Source of the DNA: Streptomyces rubellomurinus
GTDB taxonomy: Bacteria; Actinomycetota; Actinomycetes; Streptomycetales; Streptomycetaceae
Reading direction: 5' to 3'
Assembly (NCBI RefSeq): GCF_000961885.1
Contig: NZ_JZKH01000001.1
Coordinates: forward strand, 248,001 to 312,000
DNA length: 64,000 nucleotides
Below the pieces are notes generated by a model. It made no database searches. It was given only the letters and a program-made list of their open reading frames with translations, and was not told the origin of the DNA. This document shows, one piece after another, positions 1-7,391 of this stretch (the first letter of the stretch is position 1; every line of letters starts with the position of its first letter). The translations under genes and the position numbers were made by a program.

Positions 1-1
1 G

Positions 2-778
2 CCGTTCACCCTCGGCTGGGACGTGTCCGGCGTGGTGGCCGAGGTCGGCTTCGGCGTGACCACGCTGAAGGTCGGCGACGAGGTGTACGGCATGCCGTGG
101 TTCCCGCGGGTCGCGAACGCCTACGCGGAGTACGTCACCGCGCCGGCCCGCCAGTGGGCCCGCAAGCCCGCCACCCTCGATCACGTGCATGCCGCCGCCG
201 TGCCGCTCGCGGCGCTGACCGCCTGGCAGGCCGTCGTCGACACCGCTCAGGTGCAGGCCGGCCAGCGGGTGCTGATCACCGCCGCGGCCGGCGGGGTCGG
301 CCACTTCGCGGTGCAGTTCGCCCGCCACCTGGGCGCCCACGTGATCGCCACCGCCAGCGCCGCCCGCCACCCCTGGCTCAAGGAGCTCGGCGCCGACGAG
401 GCCATCGACTACACCACCACCCGCTTCGAGGAGGCCGTCGCCGATGTCGACGTCGTGATCGACCTGGTCGGCGACGCCCACGACAGCACCAGCACCCGCT
501 CGCTGAAGGTGCTGCGCCCCGGCGGCCTGCTGGTCGCGATCCCGCAGGGCGTCTCCCCGGAGCTGGCGCAGGCCGCCGAGGCGGCCGGCGTGCGGGTGAC
601 CCCGTTCCTGGTCGAGCCGGACGGCACGGCGCTGACGACGATCGCGGGGCTGATCGACGGCGGCGAGGTCGCCGTCGAGGTGGAACAGACCTTCCCGCTG
701 GAGCAGGCCGGCGCGGCCCACGCCCGCGGCGAGGCCGGCCGCACCCGCGGCAAGCTCGTCCTGACCGTCACCAACTGA
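2..778 (+). CDS. NADP-dependent quinone oxidoreductase-like protein (5' end outside window)
   Basis: This is the C-terminal part of a medium-chain dehydrogenase/reductase of the quinone oxidoreductase type. The frame is open from the first bases of the window (PFTLGWDVSGVV), so the true start lies upstream. The nucleotide-binding motif is clear: AAAGGVGHFAVQFARHLGA, an AxxGxVG-type Rossmann loop followed by the beta-alpha unit that binds NADP(H). The C-terminal segment ending RGKLVLTV is typical of the family. I see no zinc-ligand cysteines, so a zinc-free NADPH:quinone or enone reductase is more likely than an alcohol dehydrogenase. It converges on a decayed MarR-type regulator, a class of regulator often found beside such reductases. 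The substrate cannot be read from the sequence. Confidence 0.9.
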   Translation, partial: PFTLGWDVSGVVAEVGFGVTTLKVGDEVYGMPWFPRVANAYAEYVTAPARQWARKPATLDHVHAAAVPLAALTAWQAVVDTAQVQAGQRVLITAAAGGVGHFAVQFARHLGAHVIATASAARHPWLKELGADEAIDYTTTRFEEAVADVDVVIDLVGDAHDSTSTRSLKVLRPGGLLVAIPQGVSPELAQAAEAAGVRVTPFLVEPDGTALTTIAGLIDGGEVAVEVEQTFPLEQAGAAHARGEAGRTRGKLVLTVTN

Positions 779-1128
779 CGGCAACCGCCCGGGAGGCCGG
801 CCCCATCGTCTCCCCGATCGCGGCGGGAATCGAACACGCCCTGGCCCGGAGTGCCCGGCCCACGCCAGGGCGGCGCGCCCGGTCGGGCTGACCAGGGCGG
901 CGCGCTCGTCGTCCGGCCGCCGCTCGCGGCTCACCGGGCCGGCCGCCTCCAGCCGCTTGATCGGCGGAGTCGAGGTGCCGTGGTCGAGGTGCCGTGGTCG
1001 AGCTGCGGCCAAGGGCCGCAAGGCCGTCGAGGAGGCCGCGCTCTCCACCGCGTACGCCCCGCCGTGGGTCCGGCGGGCCGGCCCCCGCCGCTCCAGCACT
1101 CGCGGGCCGGACAGCGTCGGACGCCGGA
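779..1128. other. Gene-poor 350-bp stretch holding a regulator remnant
   Basis: No intact gene is visible between the oxidoreductase stop and the SnoaL-like gene. The middle part holds a decayed MarR-type coding sequence on the minus strand (listed separately). Within it is a 14-bp tandem duplication, GTCGAGGTGCCGTG at 969-982 and 983-996. The outer parts show no feature I can support. Confidence 0.6.
860..1030 (-). pseudogene. MarR/OhrR-type transcription regulator remnant
   Basis: Reading the minus strand from 961 gives IKRLEAAGPVSRERRPDDE followed by RAALVSPTGRAALA. This matches the end of the recognition helix, the wing (D-x-R/E-x-x-x-V) and the LTxxGRAL segment of MarR-family regulators. 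Just upstream, another frame gives GTSTPP and LDHG, equivalent to the LDSGTLTPLLKRLE core of OhrR-like proteins, and a third frame at 1005-1028 gives DGLAALGR. The pieces are in different frames. A 14-bp tandem duplication at 969-996 falls exactly in the core and breaks the frame. No start or full-length frame remains, so this is a decayed gene. It faces the oxidoreductase, suggesting it once regulated that neighbour. The family call comes from motif memory only. Confidence 0.6.
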
Positions 1129-1533
1129 TCAGCGGGCGCTGCCGAGGTTCCGGTCGGCGTCGGAACCCTGGAGCATGAGGGTGGTCTCCTCGATGCGCCG
1201 GAACCGGCCGTCCGGGGCGAACTCGCCGAAGAGGTAGACCTCCATGCGCACGGAGGAGCCGTCGGTCTTGTGGACGTCGACGATGTGGCGCTCCGCGTAG
1301 AGGTCGCCCTGAACGAGCTCCTCCAGGACCTGGATCTCGCCGCCGGCGACGATCGTGCGCAGGTGGGCGATGTGGGCCGTGAACTCCTCCCGGTCGTCCC
1401 AGCGGCCGTCGGTGCGCTGGCGGTAGTCGGGGGCGAAGTGCCGGTCGACGGCCTCGGCCAGGTCCAGACCGGGGGTGAAGAGCAGGTCGGTGAGGGCGGC
1501 GGCGACGTCGGTGCGAGTGGCGGTGGCGGTCAT
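1129..1533 (-). CDS. SnoaL/NTF2-like protein
   Basis: A 134-aa cytoplasmic protein with the shape of a SnoaL-like polyketide-cyclase/NTF2-fold domain. The order is an N-terminal helix (AAALTDLLFTPGLD), the segment VDRHFAPDYRQRTDGRW in the position where the family forms its pocket, then beta-strands QVLEELVQGDLYAERHIVDVH and SVRMEVYLFGEF. The family includes cyclases, isomerases and many proteins of unknown role, so a specific reaction cannot be claimed. The ATG at 1533 fits the domain; a GTG eight codons earlier is an alternative. The gene is divergent from an MFS exporter, and the 151-bp spacer holds repeated GGACAG elements that probably control both. No regulator gene is adjacent. Confidence 0.85.
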   Translation of the reverse strand: MTATATRTDVAAALTDLLFTPGLDLAEAVDRHFAPDYRQRTDGRWDDREEFTAHIAHLRTIVAGGEIQVLEELVQGDLYAERHIVDVHKTDGSSVRMEVYLFGEFAPDGRFRRIEETTLMLQGSDADRNLGSAR

Positions 1534-1600
1534 GGAAGTCTCATGGGGATTCACGTTCCGGCACGATATACGCGCGTCGAGCACGCATCTGTGCGAGCGG

Positions 1601-1661
1601 GTGGACAGTCGCGGACAGGAGTGGACAGTGTCCGCACCGGCATGACCTGGAGAGTGGACAG
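1601..1661. promoter_or_regulatory. Iterated GGACAG operator candidate between divergent genes
   Basis: GTGGACAG occurs exactly at 1601-1608, 1621-1628 and 1654-1661, with a variant GCGGACAG at 1611-1618. The first three copies are phased by 10 bp, one DNA turn. The third overlaps a short palindrome, GGACAGTGTCC at 1623-1633. The cluster sits between the SnoaL-like gene and the MFS gene, as expected for a shared operator. The binding protein is unknown. Confidence 0.45.
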
Positions 1662-1684
1662 CGCCCCGGCCCAGGCTGTGCGGC

Positions 1685-3181
1685 ATGAACCTCCCACACA
1701 GACAGGCGGTTGCGCTCGCGGTGCTCGCCGCGGCGCAGTTCACCGTCATGCTCGCCACCTCGATCGTCAATGTCGCGCTGCCGCAGATCCGCGCCGGGGT
1801 CGGCCTGTCGGAGAGCGGCACCACCTGGGTGGTCAACGCGTACGGCCTGGTGTTCGGTGCGCTGCTGCTGGCGGGCGGACGGGCGGGCGACCTGCTCGGT
1901 CGCCGCCGGGTGCTGGGCTGGGGTCTCGGGCTGTTCGCGGCGGGCTCGGCGGTGGCGGGACTGGCCGGCTCGTCCGGGGTGCTGATCGCGGCCCGGGTGC
2001 TCCAGGGCCTCGGCGCCGCCGCGATCGCCCCGGCGGCACTGGCCCTGGCCGTGGACCTGTTCCCGCCCGGCCCCGGGCGCGGCCGGGCGCTGGGGGTGTG
2101 GGGCGCGGTCTCCGGTGCGGGCGGGGCGTGCGGCGTCCTGCTGGGCGGGGCGCTGACCCAGGCCTGGGGCTGGCCGTGGATCTTCCACACCGTCGCGATC
2201 GGGGCCGCGCTGGTGCTGTTCGCGCTGCCGGCCCTCGTCCCGCGGACGGACTCCGCGCGCCCCTGCGGCCCGCGGACCGGCGGCCGCGCGGCCGGGCGGT
2301 TCGACCTGCCGGGCACCGTGACCGTCACCCTCGCCCTGACCTGCCTGGTCTGGGGCCTGACCACCGCGCGCGGCGCCGGCTGGACCGACGACCGGGTGCT
2401 GGGCGCGCTCGGCGCCGCGGCCGTCCTGCTCGCGGCCTTCGCCGTGATCGAGCGCCGCCGGCCGGACGCGCTGGTGCCGCCGCGGCTGCTGCGCACCGGC
2501 CGGGTGGCCGCGGGGAACCTGTTGATGGCCCTGCTGGGATCCGTGTGGATCGCGCTGTTCTTCTTCCTGCCGCTCTACCAGCAACAGGTGCTCGGCTCCG
2601 GCCCGTTGGCCACCGGAGTCGGCCAACTCCCGCTCGCCGCAGCCAACATGCTCGGCTCCACGCTCGCCCCGCGGCTCTCCCGGCGGATCGGCGCGACCGC
2701 GACGGTGACCGCGGCGCTGCTCACCGAGGCCGCCGGCCTGCTGTGGCTGTCCCGGATCCGCGCCGACGGGAGCTACCTGGCCGACGTGCTGGGCCCGAGC
2801 GTCCTGGTCGGCCTCGGGCTGAGCATCGCCTTCGTCCAGCTCACCGCGTTCGCCATGGAGGGCCTGCCGCCCCAGGACACGGGCCTGGCCGGCGGACTGG
2901 TGAACACCACCCGCCAGGTCGGCGGCGCGATCGGCCTGGCCGCCCTGGCCGGGCTGGCCGGCTCGGTCACCGCCCGCGCGGCGACGCACCAGGCCCACCT
3001 GGCGGCCCTCACCGCCGGCTACCGGTCCGCCTTCACGGCCTCGGCCGCCGTCCTGGCCGCAACGGCCCTCCTCGCGGTGGTCCTGGCCCGCTGCACCGGC
3101 CCGCGGACGACGACCGCAACCGCTCCTGCCGCCGGCCGGGCCTCCGCTCCACGACCGCGACGGCTCCCCCGCACCGGCTGA
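1685..3181 (+). CDS. MFS drug exporter, 14-TM DHA2 (EmrB/QacA) family
   Basis: A 498-aa integral membrane protein of the major facilitator superfamily, DHA2 branch (proton-driven efflux, about 14 transmembrane helices). The N-terminus NLPHRQAVALAVLAAAQFTV leads into helix 1 with the family's antiporter motif region SIVNVALPQIRAGVGLS. The cytoplasmic motif A, GGRAGDLLGRRRVLGWG, follows helix 2. The motif C region GAVSGAGGACGVLLGGALTQ is in helix 5. The length fits 14-TM exporters. The ATG has only a weak ribosome-binding site. The gene is divergent from the SnoaL-like gene across a probable shared operator, so export is probably induced by its own substrate; the substrate is not readable. Confidence 0.93.
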   Translation: MNLPHRQAVALAVLAAAQFTVMLATSIVNVALPQIRAGVGLSESGTTWVVNAYGLVFGALLLAGGRAGDLLGRRRVLGWGLGLFAAGSAVAGLAGSSGVLIAARVLQGLGAAAIAPAALALAVDLFPPGPGRGRALGVWGAVSGAGGACGVLLGGALTQAWGWPWIFHTVAIGAALVLFALPALVPRTDSARPCGPRTGGRAAGRFDLPGTVTVTLALTCLVWGLTTARGAGWTDDRVLGALGAAAVLLAAFAVIERRRPDALVPPRLLRTGRVAAGNLLMALLGSVWIALFFFLPLYQQQVLGSGPLATGVGQLPLAAANMLGSTLAPRLSRRIGATATVTAALLTEAAGLLWLSRIRADGSYLADVLGPSVLVGLGLSIAFVQLTAFAMEGLPPQDTGLAGGLVNTTRQVGGAIGLAALAGLAGSVTARAATHQAHLAALTAGYRSAFTASAAVLAATALLAVVLARCTGPRTTTATAPAAGRASAPRPRRLPRTG

Positions 3182-3210
3182 GCCCGCTCGACGGCCTCAC
3201 CACGAGACCC

Positions 3211-3285
3211 GACCCACCGACACCCGACCCACCGACACCCGACCCACCAACACCCGACCCACCAACACCCGACCCACCGACACCC
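3211..3285 (+). repeat. Five tandem 15-bp units
   Basis: Five head-to-tail copies of GACCCACCGACACCC, with A replacing G at position 9 in units 3 and 4, fill the spacer between the MFS gene and the secreted NTF2-like gene. A sixth, degraded unit follows. No coding role is likely. A length-variable spacer or post-termination sequence is possible. Confidence 0.9.
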
Positions 3286-3331
3286 AACTCACCAAGCACG
3301 ATCCGCCCTCACCCCAAGGAGCCCCACCACC

Positions 3332-3829
3332 ATGTCCCGCTCACCCCGTGCCGCGACCGCCCTGGTCGGCGCCGCCGCCGTCTGCGCCGTGCTCGGCACC
3401 GGCACCGCCGCCTCCGCGCAGCCCGCCGAACACTGCCTGCCGAAGGTCGTCGCCGCCTGGGCCGCCGCCTGGAACGGCACCGACCCGCAGGCGCTCGGCG
3501 CCCTGTTCGACGCCGAGGGCACCTACACCGACCAGGCCGTGGGCGTGGTCTTCCACGGCCGCCAGGAGATCGCCGGCTGGAAGGCCCGCGCCGACGCGGT
3601 GATCGACGACGTGCACGTCACGGTGCGCGCGGCCCACCGCGACGGCGGCCACATCACCGTCGAGGCCGTCTACGCCGGGCACCTCAAGGGCGCCCCCAAG
3701 CCGTTCGCCGTCCCGATGGCAACCCTGCTCGACCTGGACGACCACGACCGGATCGCCTCCGACCAGGACTACTACAGCCTCAACGCCGTCCTCGCCCAGT
3801 CCGGCCTGCCGGCCGACTGGACCCCGTGA
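3332..3829 (+). CDS. Secreted SgcJ/NTF2-like domain protein
   Basis: A 165-aa exported protein. Residues 1-29 form a Sec signal peptide: SPR at the start, a hydrophobic run ATALVGAAAVCAVLG, then ASA before QPAEH. The mature part has an NTF2/SnoaL-like layout: a helix with VAAWAAAWNGTDPQALGALF, then DAEGTYTDQAVGVVFHGRQEIAGW, which is typical of the SgcJ/EcaC family, and a strand region ending in a YYSLNAVLAQ helix. An AAGGAG ribosome-binding site precedes the ATG. The next gene, a carotenoid oxygenase, starts 51 bp downstream on the same strand, so the two are probably co-transcribed. Reaction and ligand are unknown. Confidence 0.85.
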   Translation: MSRSPRAATALVGAAAVCAVLGTGTAASAQPAEHCLPKVVAAWAAAWNGTDPQALGALFDAEGTYTDQAVGVVFHGRQEIAGWKARADAVIDDVHVTVRAAHRDGGHITVEAVYAGHLKGAPKPFAVPMATLLDLDDHDRIASDQDYYSLNAVLAQSGLPADWTP

Positions 3830-3879
3830 CGACACCTCACCGCCGCCACCCCACGTCTCCCCGAAAGAGGTTCCTCCCC

Positions 3880-5244
3880 ATGACTGCCGCAAAGCCCTAC
3901 CTGACCGGCCACTTCACCCCCGTGGCCGACGAGGTCGTCGCCACCGAACTCACCGTCGAGGGCACGCTGCCGCCCGAGCTGACCGGCCGACTGCTGCGCA
4001 ACGGCCACAACCCCAAGCCCGGAGTCACCCCCACCCACTGGTTCAAGGGCAGCGGCATGGTCCACGGGATCCGGCTGGGCGGGGGCCGCGCCGAGTGGTA
4101 CCGCAACCGCTGGGTGCGCACCCCCGCCCTGGACGGCGCGCCGTACATGACCGAGCACGGCCCCGACCTGACCGCCAGCGCCGCCGGCACCCACGTCATC
4201 GAGCACGCGGGCCGCCTGCTGGCCCTGTGCGAGGCCAACCTGCCCTTCGAGCTCACCGAGGAGCTGGAGACCGTCGGCGCCTACGACTTCGCCGGCAAGC
4301 TGCGCACCGCGATGACCGCGCACCCCAAGGAGGACCCGCTCACCGGGGAACTGCACTTCTTCGGCTCCTCGCCCGTCCCGCCGTTCCTGACCTACCACGT
4401 CGCCGACGCCAAGGGCGGGATCGTCCACACCGCCGAGGTCCCCGGGGCGAGTGCCGCCCTCAAGCACGACTTCGCCCTCACCCGCCACCACGTGGTCTTC
4501 GTCGAGGGCAACGTCAGCTTCGACCCGAACGACCGCTCCGGCATCCCGTACGGCTGGAGCGACCAGCAGCCCGCCCGCATCGGCGTGCTGCCGCGCGGAC
4601 CCCACGGTGCCCCGCAGGTCCGCTGGTTCACCATCGAGCCGGGCAACATGCTGCACGTCTCCAACGCCTACGAGGACGGCCGGGGCCGCATCGTCCTGGA
4701 GGGTCCGACCGTGGACCGCGAGGGCTTCCGCCTCTCCTGGAACTGGTGGATCGGCGCGCCCGGCCGCGGCAGCGAGCCCGTCTCGCGCTCCTACACCCGC
4801 CGCTGGGTCATCGACGCCACGGCCGGCACGGTCGACGAGCAGATCATCGACGACCTGCCGGTGGAGTTCCCGACCCTCAACGAGGCGTACCTGGGCGCCG
4901 AGAACCGCTACCAGTACGCCGTCTCCTTCCCCGACGAGCAGGGCTTCGGCGGCTACGGCATCGTCAAGTACGACCGCACCACCGGCGCCCGCCGGATCCA
5001 CCGGGCCGGCGACGCCCGGATGCCGAGCGAGGCGGTCTTCGTCCCCGCGGCCGGCGCCACCCGCGAGGACGACGGCTACCTGCTCACCGTGGTCTCCGAC
5101 CTCAAGCAGGACGCCTCGCAGCTGCTGGTCATCGACGCCTCCGGACTCGACCGGGTCGCCACCGTCCACCTGCCGCACCGGGTGGCGGCCGGACTGCACG
5201 GCTCCTGGATCCCCGACCCGGCCCCGGACGGCGCCGCGGCCTGA
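3880..5244 (+). CDS. Carotenoid oxygenase (RPE65/lignostilbene dioxygenase) family protein
   Basis: A 454-aa non-haem iron dioxygenase of the carotenoid cleavage/lignostilbene dioxygenase family, a seven-bladed propeller that splits a C=C bond into two aldehydes. The N-terminal signature LPPELTGRLLRNGHNP is present. The four expected iron-binding histidines can be assigned to H148 (MTAHPKED), H196 (LKHDFALT), H259 (NMLHVSNAYED) and H440 (GLHGSWIP). The ATG follows GAGG. The length is normal for bacterial members. No carotenoid biosynthesis genes are nearby, so the substrate may be an apocarotenoid or stilbene from elsewhere. It follows the secreted NTF2-like gene on the same strand, and a hairpin terminator lies directly downstream. 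Confidence 0.92.
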   Translation: MTAAKPYLTGHFTPVADEVVATELTVEGTLPPELTGRLLRNGHNPKPGVTPTHWFKGSGMVHGIRLGGGRAEWYRNRWVRTPALDGAPYMTEHGPDLTASAAGTHVIEHAGRLLALCEANLPFELTEELETVGAYDFAGKLRTAMTAHPKEDPLTGELHFFGSSPVPPFLTYHVADAKGGIVHTAEVPGASAALKHDFALTRHHVVFVEGNVSFDPNDRSGIPYGWSDQQPARIGVLPRGPHGAPQVRWFTIEPGNMLHVSNAYEDGRGRIVLEGPTVDREGFRLSWNWWIGAPGRGSEPVSRSYTRRWVIDATAGTVDEQIIDDLPVEFPTLNEAYLGAENRYQYAVSFPDEQGFGGYGIVKYDRTTGARRIHRAGDARMPSEAVFVPAAGATREDDGYLLTVVSDLKQDASQLLVIDASGLDRVATVHLPHRVAAGLHGSWIPDPAPDGAAA

Positions 5245-5273
5245 CGCCTGCCCCGATCGCGCTGCCCGACCGC

Positions 5274-5307
5274 GCCGCCCGGACGAGCCCCCGCTCGCCC
5301 GGGCGGC
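5274..5307. terminator. Hairpin terminator between convergent genes
   Basis: A 9-bp perfect stem, GCCGCCCGG (5274-5282) with CCGGGCGGC (5299-5307), has a further inner CGAG/CTCG pairing. It lies between the convergent carotenoid oxygenase and ATPase genes and could serve both. Confidence 0.6.
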
Positions 5308-5345
5308 GGCGGTGCGGCGCGGCGGCGGTGCGGTGTCGGCCGGCC

Positions 5346-7355
5346 CTACTGCTCCCCGTACGGCCCGCGCAACTCCTGCTGCCACAGCGACTCGCAGAGC
5401 AGGTCCAGGCCCTGGCGCAGGTGGCGCCGGTACGTGCCGTACGGCAGGCCGAGGCGCCGGGCGGCGGCCTCCTGCGTGGGGGCGCCGGAGAAGTAGCCCG
5501 CCGTCAGGGCCTCGCGGGCGCGCACCCCGCGCGGGTCACGGGCGAGGTCGTCCACGCTCCGGCGCAGCAGAGTCCGCAACTCCTCGGCGGGGTCGGCGAA
5601 GTCGGCCGCCAGCCGGGTGCGGGCCAGGGCGCAGGCGGCGAACGCGGCCGGGTCGCGCCAGTGCGGCAGGGCCTCGCGGACGGCCCGGTCGAACGCGGTG
5701 CGCGAGAAGCCCGAGGGCCCGGACGGGGTCGGCACCTCGGTGGACGCGATGAAGTGGCGCAGCCAGGTCTCGACGGGCACCTGGCGCCAGTCGACGCCGA
5801 ACACCCCGTACGTGTGCTCGCCGACCCGCGGCCGCGCGCCGGTGTCGGCGAGGCTGCCCTTGACCCGGGCCGCCCAGGCCTCGGCGTCCCGCCACACCGC
5901 GAAGCCGAAGGCGCGGCCGCGGGCGCGGGCGGACTCGGCCTGGGCCCGCGAGCTGCTCAGGTCGATGACGCGCGAGGGCACCTGGTACCGCTCGGGGTAG
6001 ACGGTGAAGCGGCTGATGCCGATGTGTTCGCCCGGTCCGACCGGCGCGGTGGCGTCGGTGTGCGCCCAGGCGGCCGCCACGACGGGGTCCGTGGCCAGGT
6101 CCTCGGGGTCGGGCGGGGCCGGCAGCGCGAGCCGGGCGGTGAACGCGACGATCCGGCCGGTGCTCACCAGGCGGTAGACGCTGAAGGCCTGCGGCTGGCG
6201 CTGTGCCCAGTAGTGGACCAGCGCCGCTGACTCGGGGCCCTCGGTCTCCGCGGCCATGCGCAGCACCGTGCCGAGGTCGTCCGGGTGCAGCGGACGGTCG
6301 TGCACCTCGTCCTCGCGGGACCAGGTGCGCAGCCGGGCGACGATCTGCCCGTCCCGGAAGAGGTAGAAGAGTTCGTCGGTGACGGTCCAGACCCGCTCCT
6401 CGGGGGCCTCGCGCAGCAGGCGCAGGTACTCCTCGGCCAGCCGCTTGCGCATCGCGACGAAGGCGTTGGGGGCGCGCCAGCGCAGGTCGGCGGCGAGCGT
6501 CTCGCGGGCGGCGTCGTGCGGGTGCAGGCCGCGGTGGGTGGCCTCCATGAAGGGCAGCTCGCGGAGCCAGGCGAAGAGCAGGTGGGCGTCGTGGTCGGGC
6601 AGCACCGCGGCGAGCAGTTCCTCGGAGGTCGAGTAGGCCTGGGCCGCCACCTCCAGGGCGCGGCGGTGGGCGGCCGACGGCACCTCGCCGATCAGGCCCA
6701 CCAGCAGGGTCCGCAGCACGTCGGCCGAGGGGGCCCAGGTCTGGTCGTAGCTCCAGCCGGTCGAGCCCGCGGCCGCGGCGAGGGACAGGGCCAGTGGGTT
6801 GCCGCCGGCGAAGCGCAGCACCAGCTCCCGCATCTCGGGGCGGATCTGCGCGGTGGCCAGCAGGGTGCGGGCCTGCTCCTCGGAGAACGGCTCCAGTTCG
6901 GCCACGTGCAGCAGGCCGGCCCAGGCCGGGTCGGCGGTCCACTGCGGCTGCGGCGCGAGCCGGCCGCCGAGGACGACCAGGGCGCCGTCCGCGGCGCGGG
7001 GCAGGAAGCGGTGCCAGAGCCAGCCCTCCAGCCACTGGCAGTGCTCGAAGGAGTCCAGGAACAGGACCGTGCCGGGGACGTCGAGGAAGGGGCCGGCCGC
7101 CCGCTCGAAGTCGGCCGGGTCCCGGCCGACGAAGCGGCCGTCGAGCTCGACCAGCAGCCGTCCCGCCGCGCGGGCGTGGTCCGCCAGGCGCCGCAGCAGG
7201 GTGGACTTCCCGATGCCGCCGGGCCCGTACAGGTAGAAGGCGAAGGGCGCCTGTGGATCCCCGGTCAGCGCCCGGGCGAAGCGGTCGAGTTCCTCGTCCC
7301 GGCCTATGAAGGCCTGGACCCGCGCACTGCTCAGCCGCTCCCCGACGGACACCAT
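5346..7355 (-). CDS. STAND-type AAA ATPase with C-terminal HTH
   Basis: A 669-aa putative ATP-dependent regulator. The N-terminal third is a P-loop domain: FIGRDEELDRFARAL opens it, Walker A is GPGGIGKST (44-52), Walker B is VLFLD (97-101), and a FAGGNPLALSLAA motif typical of STAND ATPases follows. The middle contains a region resembling acetyltransferase-fold domains (residues ~370-500), which I cannot assign firmly. The C-terminal ~60 residues, TQEAAARRLGLPYGTYRRHL, read as a helix-turn-helix of the kind found at the ends of actinobacterial ATP-binding regulators. A strong GGAAGGGAG site precedes the ATG. It lies 36 bp downstream of the P450 gene on the same strand, so the two probably form an operon. 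The target genes are unknown. Confidence 0.75.
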   Translation of the reverse strand: MVSVGERLSSARVQAFIGRDEELDRFARALTGDPQAPFAFYLYGPGGIGKSTLLRRLADHARAAGRLLVELDGRFVGRDPADFERAAGPFLDVPGTVLFLDSFEHCQWLEGWLWHRFLPRAADGALVVLGGRLAPQPQWTADPAWAGLLHVAELEPFSEEQARTLLATAQIRPEMRELVLRFAGGNPLALSLAAAAGSTGWSYDQTWAPSADVLRTLLVGLIGEVPSAAHRRALEVAAQAYSTSEELLAAVLPDHDAHLLFAWLRELPFMEATHRGLHPHDAARETLAADLRWRAPNAFVAMRKRLAEEYLRLLREAPEERVWTVTDELFYLFRDGQIVARLRTWSREDEVHDRPLHPDDLGTVLRMAAETEGPESAALVHYWAQRQPQAFSVYRLVSTGRIVAFTARLALPAPPDPEDLATDPVVAAAWAHTDATAPVGPGEHIGISRFTVYPERYQVPSRVIDLSSSRAQAESARARGRAFGFAVWRDAEAWAARVKGSLADTGARPRVGEHTYGVFGVDWRQVPVETWLRHFIASTEVPTPSGPSGFSRTAFDRAVREALPHWRDPAAFAACALARTRLAADFADPAEELRTLLRRSVDDLARDPRGVRAREALTAGYFSGAPTQEAAARRLGLPYGTYRRHLRQGLDLLCESLWQQELRGPYGEQ

Positions 7356-7391
7356 CGCGGCTCCCTTCCCCCAAGTACCGGTGGCGCGATC

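Noticed and set aside
3211..3285. CRISPR-like array
   Set aside because: Units are 15 bp and directly adjacent, with no spacers and no cas genes.
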